The translations under genes were made by a program, and so were the position numbers. The notes under the pieces are model-generated. The model had not been told where the DNA came from. It did no database searches and saw only the letters and a program-made list of their open reading frames with translations. A stretch of DNA of 64,000 bases from Muricea muricata (lineage: Eukaryota > Cnidaria > Anthozoa > Malacalcyonacea > Plexauridae). Shown here piece after piece: positions 23,901-36,300 of this stretch. The DNA lies in assembly GCA_963855995.1 (NCBI GenBank), contig OY979719.1, positions 620,001-684,000 of the forward strand, given 5' to 3'. The first letter of the stretch is position 1. The number at the start of each line of letters is the position of its first letter.

Positions 23901-24303
23901 AGATGCTCCAGTCAGACAGTCACACCCTGTAGCTGCCTTCATACTTTCGTCCATGGAGGGCAGCTCAGATGATAGATAAACACATTCCATATAGCTACCA
24001 TTAAGCAATTAAGATCACATAAAATATATTTCTTTGTCTTCTTTATCAATAAACTAAAAAAAAACCCCAGAAGGCTCGGTATAGCCTACAGAGATTTCAA
24101 AATATGACCGTTAATTACGTAGAAAATAACACTTTCTTAGGACAACTTGTCCCACTTGCATGGTAGCTCACCAATGTTGCGAGTTTTTAGAGATTCCAGC
24201 TAATCTAGCTCAGGTCTGGTATGTTATTATTCTATATAAGAAAAGGCCTATTTCCATCCGTGCGCCTTATCACCTGTATACTCATAGATATCTATGCTTA
24301 ATG

Positions 24304-27300
24304 CTACATTAGTCTGGGCAAAGTTGTGAACGAGAGAACAGGGCAGGTAGCTTCAAGATCCACCGCTGACATTAAACACTCGCTAGCGGATTCATGTTGG
24401 TTCTGTGCTTGCAAAACAACGCCCAAATGATGCCTGAAAAGAACTAGAAATTAGCGCCCTGTACACACGAAAAAACACATACGTTGTTCCAGACATGCAA
24501 AAAAGTTGTTACTAGTCTGTTCACAAGCTGTTGACAAGATGTCTTTGCACTGTTTGTGCCAAGATTGAAAAAGCTGTGAATAACTTGGAACAAGCGTGTC
24601 GGATTATCAGACTGCAAGAAGGTCGACAACACAATGCTGTAACAACATTGTTGTATCAATACTGCAACATGTTGTTAAAGTGCCTATGAAACGAAATTTT
24701 CTCTAACAATTTTCTTATTGCATTAGAAAGATCAGTTGAAATCACTGTATAACTTCTTTCATAGAATTTTTGTAACTGCCTTACTTTTCGAGATATTCAA
24801 TTTCATTTGATTTGAAAATTACCTAACCAGTGACGTCATACTGCATAATCACTTTTCAAGAAAGCTGAAATTGTCGGAGAAAATTTCGTTTCATAGGCAC
24901 TTTAAGAAAAACAGAAAACCTTGATGCTCTCATCAAGTTTGCTACAAGTTGTTAACAGCTTGTTTCAAAATGAAGACAAATTGGGAGAAGCAGTGCGAAG
25001 ACTTGTTGCAATCTTGTTTCAAGATGTGCGTTTTTTTGGTGTACCTAGCAAATTGTGTTATGATCCATGCCATGCATGTGCAAAAATACGCCTGGCCAAG
25101 GTGGAATCCTAGCCCAGTGCTCCAGAAGCTGAGCTACGCGGTCAGGTCGGTATGATATTTTATAATTGAGTGCATAAAGCCAGCAACATTCGCATACTTT
25201 GATAACCTCAAAGTAATGATACTTGGTTTGAAAATCAAACTTGAATTTATGTAAATCAGAGAAAAATCCTTATTCGATTTACAAGTATTGATTAAATATG
25301 TATTTCGTTTGTGTTTTTTTTATGAATTATCATTAAACTTCACAAATTTAGTGAGCGCAAAAAATTCACTCTGGTTCAAGCCTCTCTCCTCCACAGACCC
25401 TTTGTAGCCTTTCAGGATACTTGACAAATGAATGCGCTAGAAGGTAATATGTGCGAAAAATGTTTTTGTCAATAATCCGGAAAAGGCTACAAGGGCTTTG
25501 TGGAGGAGAGCTGGTTCAAGTACTTACCAAGATAAATGCGATGTTGGGTCAATGTTGATTGCCTCACGTAAGATCTTCTCACTCATTGTGTAATTGTTTA
25601 GTTTGTAATAGACGATTCCCTAAAGTGATAATATACGAGTATAATGTTCAATCGCTTGTCCCATGTAACGTACAATATAATTTCCTGTGCATCCATGAGA
25701 AAATTGTGGCTCATAGTGAAAAAACTAGGGTTTTTTTAGAGGAAATTTTTAGGATCGTAAAATCCTCCCCGCCAAGAAACTCTATCTTGAATGAGTTTTG
25801 AAACTCAATCTTCCCAACAAAGTGTTTAGCGTAGTTCAAGTGAATTTTTTGGAAGTCCAGTTCGTATCGTTTAGATAATAAAATTCCTTTGTTTTGTGTA
25901 GAACGACATTATCATTTCTATGCCTCTCACCTGGTAGCGAAGTTGTGATATGTAAGACATACTGAAAGCAGAGCAATGAATGCGAGGGGTAATTTTCGGC
26001 TTCGAGAACTTACCAAATGTTGTAAAGCAGTTGTGTGATGAGGATTGACAGCAATAGCATTTTCATAGAAGTTTTTGGCGAGCTCAAAACTTCCTTGGTT
26101 TTCGTAGACGTGCCCTCGCTTTAACAGAAAAGTACAAGTCTATCAAAAGGGAATGAATTCGAAAAATAATCTCCATGCAGGTTAATATCTTACAAGGAAC
26201 AGCCGTGGTTTGTGTATGAACATCATTAATTATGGCCTAAACTATACGCGGGTAAAAACTCACAAGTTGTCACAAATATGCAAACAAGCTGTGACAAGTG
26301 TGTTCAGCAGGTACTGATAAGTTTTGTTTACACTACTTTGTCTTTGTTGTTGGAACACCTTAATGGGGCCTTCAGACTTGTTACAAGGTTGTTCCAACAA
26401 GACTGATACAGTCATGATATAACAATATTGTCACAGCTTTGTGTTGTCAACCCCCAGAAGCAAAGTCTTTATCATGACGGCCACATGAAAAGTACTGGCA
26501 GCCTCATTAAGGTGAATGAAGCAAGCATGCCCACCTGAAATAAAACATCTGGAGAATGTGGGAAAAGTAAGTTAGCCTCCTTAATACACGCCGTTGCTTC
26601 AGTTTCTTTGTCGAGACCAATATAAACTTCAGCTGCGAAGATAACAAAACAATAAATTATCCACTCGGAAGTATTCAATAAACTGACTCTTTGAAGACCT
26701 AGGTAATTGCTTTCAAACATCACTGAGAACGAAAATATGTGATGTACACTACGCTGACTTTACTTTCACATCTATGGCTCTATCACTTCCGAATGACTGT
26801 CTTCCTTACTCAGTATATCTGAGGAAACCTGAACTAAACCAAGTTTGTTTATACTCTTCTTAGTCTTGCGAGGACCGTCTGTTGTTAATCAAGATTTCAT
26901 ACAATAGCTAACCTAAACTAGCGCAAAAGTTCCAATTAGCACATGCTTTCTCTAGCTCACAAATATTGAAAGAAGCTAGAAGTATATGAGGAAACAGATT
27001 ATCAAAACTTACCGATTGCCAACCATACGCGAGCCTGCATTGCCAGAGCAGCAGGAATACTCAGTTGACAAAGAGATAACGAGCCCGCCTCTTCAGATAA
27101 CGTACTTTCCAAACGAACTGAAGCGCCAATAGAAGATGTATCTAGAAAGGAAAGAACGTATGAAGTTTCAAGCAGGTATTACACCATTCAACAATAGAAA
27201 ATTATACTGAAAACATACTGCAATTTGATCAGACAAACTATACTTGTTTTATATCCCTTAATAGATTGCCAGTAGCAAAATAATTGTGTGGAAAAACTAA

Positions 27301-30300
27301 AAAATTAATTTCTAGTAGGGAATATATTGTATTTTGCATGTCTGACTCTACAAAACAATTAGATTACTTTCTCTGTAATGGTTCTGTGATAGTTCATTTC
27401 GTTGTTATTCTGATTGACTATCATCCCATAGAAGGGGGTATCTAATAGCTACAGTAATTTAGAGACGATGCATAAGCTAGATCGAGCGAATTAGTCACAC
27501 TGGACTTCTCTATCTGTTGGAAAGTCTATATAGATCTTATCGATTTGATCAAGTGTTAAACTGACTCTATTTATTGTAGATCTCGGCGATAATGTTTATC
27601 ACTGAAAAATACGGCATTACCATCCTGGTCATCCCCCAGTTCAGCTACGGGTAAATTCTTCAAACTTCTTTTATCAGAGACAATCTTGTCGATAAGGCCA
27701 GAACCAGTTTTCCTGATGTTAGGAACTCTGTAAAATAATTGAATCTGAAACATCTTGTCGTAAAATATATCTTTTAATAAGATTCTTAAAGGCATATGAA
27801 ATGAAATACAATTTACTGTATGTGAACATTATTTTGTTATAGCTCTGTATAGAAAAACCTGATCCTACCGGAGATATTGATGTCATAACTTATCAGGTAA
27901 TCAGCGTAACAGTACGGCAAGGGCCACTCACACGGCCTCCATGGTAGAACATGAAATTTTTTAACAATAACCTTTCAACTTCCATATCATAAAGTGTTTT
28001 CCATGTTTGTAACAATCTCTTACAAGTCACCAAAGCTTGATCTCCACCCAACCAAACTTCTTCCAGCTTTACTTTAATCAATAATAAACTAGAAATAAAC
28101 ATCTCACAATCATTGCCGATACTACCACTATCACCTTTTTCTCTTCAGTTCCGCGCAGCCACTCGCTGTCAAACGCCACAGACTTGCTGCAAATTATCAA
28201 CTTTGTCGACCAGTTACAACTTGTTAACATCAGTTGCAAAAAAACTTGTCTATTTATAAAGTTGGGGCAAGTCTGTTAAATTCAGGCTTGATACAACTTG
28301 TCTTTTGAAGACATGTTAAACCTTGTTGAAACAACCTGCAGCAGGCCTGCGGATGGCAAGTTTTGACAATCAACTTGTGACAAGTTTCTTGACAACTTGC
28401 AAAAGACTTGTCATCAACAAACACACAAGAACGCCTTCTGGATGGCAAGTTTTGACAATCAACTTGTGACAAGTTTCTTGACAACTTGCAAAAGACTTGT
28501 CATCAACAAACACACAAGAACGCCTTCTGGATGGCAAGTTTTGACAATCAACTTGTGACAAGTTTCTTGACAACTTGCAAAAGACTTGTCATCAACAAAC
28601 ACACAAGAACGCCTTCTGGTATCGGTTGTCGATCAAACCCGAGCACTAAAAAATGTTGCAATTTTCGCGTTTGTGACTGCGCAAAGTAATGATTATATTC
28701 GTCACACAGTATTAGCTAAACCACGTTTAGCAATTATTGATGCTTGCTGTTGTACTAATCAGCTGGTTTGTTAACAATTTTCTATTGGTATGTTGGAGAG
28801 AGGGAGTCATGCGGTTAGAACGGACCGAGTTTGTTTGGTCACAATTCTATTCAGACGTGCTATAGATTTTATCATACTTTATTATATGGTTATGGGTGTT
28901 TTACCGTAAACTATTCTCACTGACCATATAATAAAAAGAACATTACACGGTATCTTGAAGATATGAATATTTCATATGAATTTTCTCGTGTTGAAAACAA
29001 TATTTTACACAATATTGTCTTCATCACCCGAAAATAATATTCACATCTTCGCTACAGTGTAATACCTCTATATACGTGACATCTTGTCATGCTACGTGAT
29101 ACTTACGTGAAATCCTCTGGGTACTCTAATAAAGCTGTGTCACACGCATCTAAAGCTTCGCGATACTAAAAACACAAAGTAAACAGGACTTCATGTTCGG
29201 TACTGTTGGTGACTGCTGGACGTGCTTTTAAATTACATTATAGTGAGAGGCGTTTAAGGCCTATTAAAGTCAACAAGATACCAACACAGGCAAGCTGCAT
29301 GAGGTGGGAATTCTTCTCGGAAATACAGAAAGAGAAGCTAAAATTTTTTTGCAAGCTCATGTGCTAATTGGTATTGGATAACTTTGAGACATTGTGCATG
29401 AAAAATGGAGTATTGTTAGCAAATTGAAACTTTATTACAACCGATCATGACATAAGCAAATTGAAACTCTGTTAATCAATTGGAAATACTTTAAGTATTT
29501 TCCAGGAACCAATTTTCCAATGATCCATATATCACCCGCCACTGCTGTCAAAAGCTCGGTGGTGTTATGAGCCACTTTGCTAGGGTGACAAAATTATGAT
29601 ACCATAATTTAATTTGTACCTTTTTCTTGGATGACAACAACAAGACAAGCAACTGCAATGCTGCCAAATAGTTACAGTCTAACTTTAAAGCTGCATAAGC
29701 ATTACGGAGAGCTTTCGTTGTCTAAAAACAAGAAAAACACTACTATAATTACCAATTCATAGACCAACTGTCTGAGAAGAAAATCCAAAAAGTAGGGCTG
29801 CAATTCCACCAATTCCCCTGTCCAGAGTGTAACTTCCCCAAGCAATTACTAATAACCCCCTGACATCCTTGCAGTTTTATTACAAACTGATAGTACCTTT
29901 CTCATGAGAGATTGTGTTAAAGCCAGATGAAAAAGAGCTTCTTTGTCCATGGGGTCAAGTTCAAGGCATCTGGAAATGAAAATAAATAAACGAATGTTAC
30001 ATCTAGACTGCTCGTTGCAGTCTTGCACTGAGTCGATATCCACACCGGGTAAGCTGAAAAATAAGACCGTACGAATATTTATATACCTATCTATTGCCAA
30101 CGTGGCCAGGTAATTTTTCAGCTTTCTTGGTGTGGAGAGTTCACTACAAACACCACCACTCATATTGATGTATCTATCTATATATCAATAACTTTGATCT
30201 TACTTCTCAAAGGCATGAATTCCTTCTAAGTGTAGATCTTGTTTTTCTTTATTCGTTAAAACTAGTAAAAAAACGTCATAATATAACTAATTCTAACAAA

Positions 30301-33300
30301 ATTAGTTTATTTCGTTACCAATTACTGCATTACGGATAAATTATTAATGACAACTACATTAGAACTGCTTGACTAAGCCACCTTACGTAGAAAGATGTTG
30401 AGCCTACCTGTCGAAGCCTTGCAACAGCAGCCAATACCAAACGCCAAATATCCTCTTCCAATAATGGGTGTCTTTTGGTTGAGCTGAATCACACTTCTTG
30501 CCATTCCAACACCTTCATCATACTGTAACACACAAAAAATCAAAACACTACCGTAAAGCTTGTGTGCAAATCTTACGCAAGAAATACTACATACCTGGTG
30601 AAGGTTATTAAAGCACAACTTTGCTGCATGAAGTAATACTAACGGATCATTTGGACGAAGTTCATGACATTGCTTCAAAACTAGTACTGCCATAGAATAC
30701 TAAAGAAAGGAAAACAACATCTGGGTATTTTGATTCTTTTACAAAGCTGCTACAGAAAGTGATAATATTTTTATACCTTTCGTGCGTTAGCCAAAGCAAG
30801 ACCAAATTGAAACCACAAATGAAATTCTTCAAAAGCTAATTTCATTGCTCGTTCTAAACACTGATAGATGTACCAAAATAAGGTTACAATTAGTACTATA
30901 ATTGTAATCAATCGGTTACATTTCGGTCACACAAGGTTATCAACAATAGCTGACAATTTAGTCTGAATTTAGAATGAGAGATGACAACACACTAGCAACT
31001 GCCAAGTACCATCATCCGTTGAACCTGGTAAAACGCGAATTACAGTTTTATCTTTGCTTTACTAGATTTTGTACTGAAAGCTAAACTTGTGGTTGTAAAC
31101 TATTCTCTAATTTATCGAGTGCCAATACAAAGGAAAACACTGGTATAGTATACCAATAATCATGGTAATAATGGTATACCAAGTATGGTCTATTACTTTT
31201 TTCCCTATGCCAACCTTATTATTCCAGACAGCTTTTTAATGACTTAATGACGTCTTCTTATCGCTCAGGGACAAGGCAAAACATCAATTGACAAAGTACA
31301 AGGTTGGAAAAACCTGGAGACAAAATTTTTAGACTATGCAGGAAATACCTCAACAAGTAAAGGAAACTGAGCATATCTCGCCAAACCAATGGTTAAAAGA
31401 TTATAGATATGATTTCCTTCAGCTGTGCTTGACTTTCTAGCTTCAGCATTTTCTGGTGCAATACTTGATGTTGCATTATGCAGAACCTTGAGAGAGGAGA
31501 AAGGATGTTATTTTGCATTTTCTCCTTTAAACCTAAATTTTAAAGTCCTCTCCCCGGCGAAAATTTGTTCATGAAGTCATGAACTTTCATGGTCTGTTCA
31601 TGCTCTGTTCATCTGTTCATGCTTTCTTCAAAATGCATGAGCGGTTCATGCTCTGTTCATCAAGAGTTGTCAGCTAAAACTTAATACAACTGGTTGCTGC
31701 TAAGTTGAGGTAATAAGGGTCTGTTTTTAAACACCCTGTACATTTTTAATTAATGTATTTGTACTAACGTACAAATAGCATAACCTTGAGAAATAGCTAT
31801 GTGAAAATCGTAAAAATGAACATCATTTGCACACAACAGAGTTTTGTGGAACCTTTATAAACTACTAAGATTGAAACATAAGCTTATCATCGAAGTTTGA
31901 CTCTAAAAAAATGTGACTAAGATAGTTATCTGCTCTAAAGTACATATTACCCCTGCAGGCTTGTTTGTACAAAGAAAGCTTGGCCATCTGGTCGGCGCAT
32001 GAATAAATGTCAAGTTATTGGGAAACAATCTATGAGATTTAAGAACAAATTTAACGTATATCATGTATATACATGCAAGCAAATGACAAAAATTGTCGTA
32101 GTTCGTTGTGAGGTATCAGGTTATGAATATTCCTCAAATATTCATGAACAGTTTAATGAGAATTTCATGAATATTGTTCCTTAAATATTCATCAAATATT
32201 CATGAATATTTCCCAAATTTTTTTACAAATTTTTTTTTCAGAATTTTTTCCCAAATTTTTTTTCAAAAATTTTTCCCAATATTTTTGTCAATTTTTTTTT
32301 AAGATTTTTCCCAAATTTTTTTTCAAAATTTTTCCCCAAATTTTTCTCAAATTTTTTGGTCAAAAATTTTTTGTCAATTTTTTCCCCATTTTTTTCAATA
32401 TTTTTGACAATTTTTTTCCCAAAATTTTTCCCCAAATTTTTCTCAAATTTTTTGGTCAAAAATTTTTTGTCAAATTTTTTCCCCATTTTTTTTTTTCAAA
32501 TTTTTTTCCAATTTTTTTTTCAAAATTTTTTCCCAATTTTTTTTTGAAAAAAAAATGGGGAAAAAATTTGACAAAGAATTTTTGACCAATAAAATTGGAG
32601 AAAAATTTGGGGAAAAACTTTGGAAAAAATCTTGAAAAAAAATTGACAAAAATATTGGGAAAAATTTTGAAAAAAAATTTCCTAAATTTTTTCCGAAATT
32701 TTTCCCCAAATTTTTCTCAAATTTTTTGGTCAAAAATTTTTTGTCAAACTTTTTCCCCATTTTTTTTTAAAAATTTTTTCCCAAATTTTTTTTCAAAATT
32801 TTTTCCCAAATTTTTTTTCAAAATTTTTTCCCAATTTTTTTTTGAAAAAAAAAATGGGGAAAAAATTTCACAAAAATGTGCATGAACTTTGTTCACAAGT
32901 TCATGTTCTTTTGATGGATGTTCATGAACAATTTTCATGAATAATTCATCAAATTTTCGCCGAGGCGTAGCTCTTCTATTAACCCTCTCTCCATGGGGGG
33001 GGGGGGAGGGATTATATCTTTCAAACCTTCTAATAGGGAGGGGGGCTTAAGAGAGGTAAATATACTGTGCTTTTATGTTAAGTTTGGAATTCCCATATTT
33101 TTGTATCCTGAGTTTTGTCATAATGTTTAATTGTTTAAACAAATAGTTTTAACTTCATTCATTAATACATCGTACCAAAGATTCCTTGAGTAACAACAAT
33201 AAAATCACATCTTCTGTTATATTGCAAGGTATAAAACATAACCTAAAAAATTGAAAATAAGTGACAGATATTAAATCATAGTCAAGCATCTAGTGAAACA

Positions 33301-36300
33301 TGCATATTAAACTATGTATTATCTAGACAAAATCCATGGTGCAATTAAAAAAATTTAACAAATTCTTAAAATTGTTTCTTCATCAAAAAGGTTTGCAAAC
33401 ATTTATAAGGTATAGGGAGATAAACTCATATTAAGAACTTCAATAGACGACAGCATATAGCTATATAATTATATGAACGTAAATGTCTAGCTAAAGAGCA
33501 TTCTAGCACATAAACTGGAATAGACATACCCTTTATCAAAGAGCTGAGTATTGGATTGGAAACTAGATCCAGTAAAAGATGTTTTCGATGGTGAGCTAGG
33601 AGTTATGAGTTGCATCATATAACTTCTCTCGCTGACACCATTCATTAATAAATCTATCAGCTGCTGAATTAGTGCCTGAAATAATTCATAAAATTCAGAA
33701 ATATGTTTTAGATTATCTGATTAGATAAATTAGTAGTTTTTGAGTTGAGTCCAGAGGTATAAACCAGCAAAAAATACCACAGAGTCTCTGCTGACTTCAT
33801 CTAAGTTTGTCATGAAGCTGCATCAAGCCTGTTGACTTCTTTTACATCAAACATATTTTACCTGTCTATGATTTCACCCATTTGGCAATCAAATGCCTTG
33901 TCTGTGCTAGATGTGTTGCATCAAAACCTGATCATTTTGCATCGAAATCATGTGAAAATTTGTACGCATAACTGAAACATTGCTGTTTAATGAATAAAGT
34001 AACTTTGAGCTAGTGAAGTTATAGTTAGGAAGCTTGATTGCCTGAAGCACTGTTTGTTACTTTTTTGTAACTTTTTTCCAAATTGCTATGAAATCGCTTG
34101 AAACTTTGTACAAATCACAAAATGAGTAGTTGTTGATGGAAAAACTTATTTCAGAGTGATCGACATAAATTCTAGTTACAAGTCTTTCTACTATGTGCAT
34201 GATTTCACACCCACTTGGACATATCAAATTAACTGGCAATTGCTCCAAAAGCTGAAATTACTGCCATTTACGTTCAAGCATGATGCATGAACTATTCCAG
34301 GCATTTGTTTACGTTGGAAACGAAACGTTGCGCAATTGAAACGCGACATTTCATAATTAATTGCTACACTTTGCTCGGTGAAATTAACATGTTCGAAGCA
34401 TGATTTGTAAACAATTCTGACGTCAAATCAAACCTTTTGCTACTTTTTTGGTATGTTTACTGGCTTCCTACAGCTTTTTTTTCACGTTTCATCCTGGAAT
34501 GGTAAAATGGAAACGTTTAAATTTAATGAAAACGTGAAAAACAAGCTGTAGGAAGCCAGTAAACGCTCCAAAAAAGTAGCAAAAAGTTTTATTTGACGTC
34601 AGAATTGTTTACAAATCATGCTTCGAACGTGTTGGAATTAATTATGAGACGTCGCGTTTCAATTACGAAACGTTTCGTTTCAAAGGTAAACACATGCCTG
34701 TAATAGTTCATACATGCTTGAACGTAAATGGCAGTAAAATGTCTCATGTCAAAAATGCATGATATAAAAAATACATATAAATTAAACATAGAATTAAAAA
34801 ACACACAAAATACAAGTAATAAAGAGAAATCTCACAACGTAAGTATAAGACAAAAAACAACAAATCTATCAGAAATTAATAGAATCACACTAGTATACTA
34901 TTGCAAATGCTGTAATTTGATTGGTTACTCTACTCGCTATCTATTCATCATTAGATAGCGAGTAGCGAAACAATCATCTTCCTATAGAGATTTCTTTTAA
35001 AAAAATTGCTTAAAAATCAATTTTTTTGTTGAATACTCCATGTTTGACCTCTGATTCTACTAAAACAATTAGATTACTTGCCTCACCGCATAGAAATGTC
35101 GAGCTCGTAATCTAATTGCTAATTAGAATAGTAATGGAAAGAAACGATTTGTAGCAATTATAAAATTTTGAACTTCAGAAAGCATGTTGACTTCAACAAA
35201 TAAAATAAAAATCAGTGATCATATTAATCAGCCTTTCTAGGTGCTACAACTTAATATTTTCAGACATGTCGTAAGTAGTTGATTAAAACAACTTGCATCA
35301 AGTTCTAAATAAAAAGTCTTGACAATTAACTTGCATCAACAACTTGCAGCAGACTGGTTATCATCACGCTGGAGCAAGTGATGTGAATGCATCCTGATAT
35401 TAGCTGATGAATACATAACCCAACAAGTCTGAGGAGGCAATTGAAATATATCTTCAAGATACCTTTCTGAGATCCTGTACTGATATGTCTTCCACATTTC
35501 TTAGGAAATAACGCAACTGTTCTATTGCTTTGTCTGTCCGTCTGGGGTATAAAAAAAATAATGATTACACAACTCTCACTGTCTTGCCAGCTTCGTTTAC
35601 TTCAGATCTATTTCTTTTTAGTATAAATTTCCAGGTGACTATTGATTTTTCTGCATTCTGATTGGTCAAGATTCACTGCCTCTGAAGTGATAGTCACTGA
35701 CCAGTGACTATAGCTTTTTGATTTTTGCTTTTTTATACAGTACTGAATAAAAAGTGAATTTTTGTAAAGTTTAATGGATTATTATTAGTAGACACCTGGA
35801 AATTTATACTAAAACATTTAGTCGCCTCAGGCTCGGTGATTACAAGCCTATATTCACTTCGCCTTCGGCTCAGTGAATATAGGCTTGTAATCACCTCGCC
35901 TTCGGCGACTAATCGTTAAATATTTAAGATATGAACAACATTTTAAGATGATAATAAAATCAACATTACTTTACTCACCCTTGCTTTACAGTCAATAGGA
36001 TCAAACGACGAAAAGCAATTTCTAATGGTTGACCAATACAACCGTACAAATCATCACTTAAAAAACTTGTTTGACTCGTTATCCTCGTCAATGAGTTTTT
36101 GCTGTCAGTAGAAAGCAGCATGGTTAGAAATGCATCAGTAGCATGATTGTAGCTTGAGATTATGTCATTTTCTTGTATTGTTATAGCTGATGAGCCTTGC
36201 AGTTCTTCTTGACTTATACCTAAATTTTACAGAAACTTCACTCAATGTCTTGATACTGATGGTACACTGGTTAACAATTCTTTTTTTAGTCCCTAGGACA

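Larger units (their letters stand above)
24304..29165 (-). other. TTC7: TTC7 coding exons 15-22 (C-terminal TPRs)
   Basis: Exons, high coordinate first: 15 29165-29107; 16 28088-27972; 17 27727-27621; 18 27141-27013; 19 26632-26535; 20 26118-26014; 21 25619-25528; 22 24433-24304. They encode residues 552-829. Exon 15 reads YREALDACDTALLEYPEDF and exon 16 continues with KVKLEEVWLGGDQALVTCKR, both matching TTC7. Exon 17 must end at 27621 (GATG/gtaatg), because reading on meets a stop at the end of that ORF; the junction gives DQD-DTSS. Exon 16 uses a weaker donor (gttatt). The stop codon is at 24304-24306. Confidence 0.9.

Noticed and set aside
32202-32885. Phe/Asn/Lys-rich ORFs on both strands
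   Set aside because: Products of the AAATTTTTTCCC low-complexity array.
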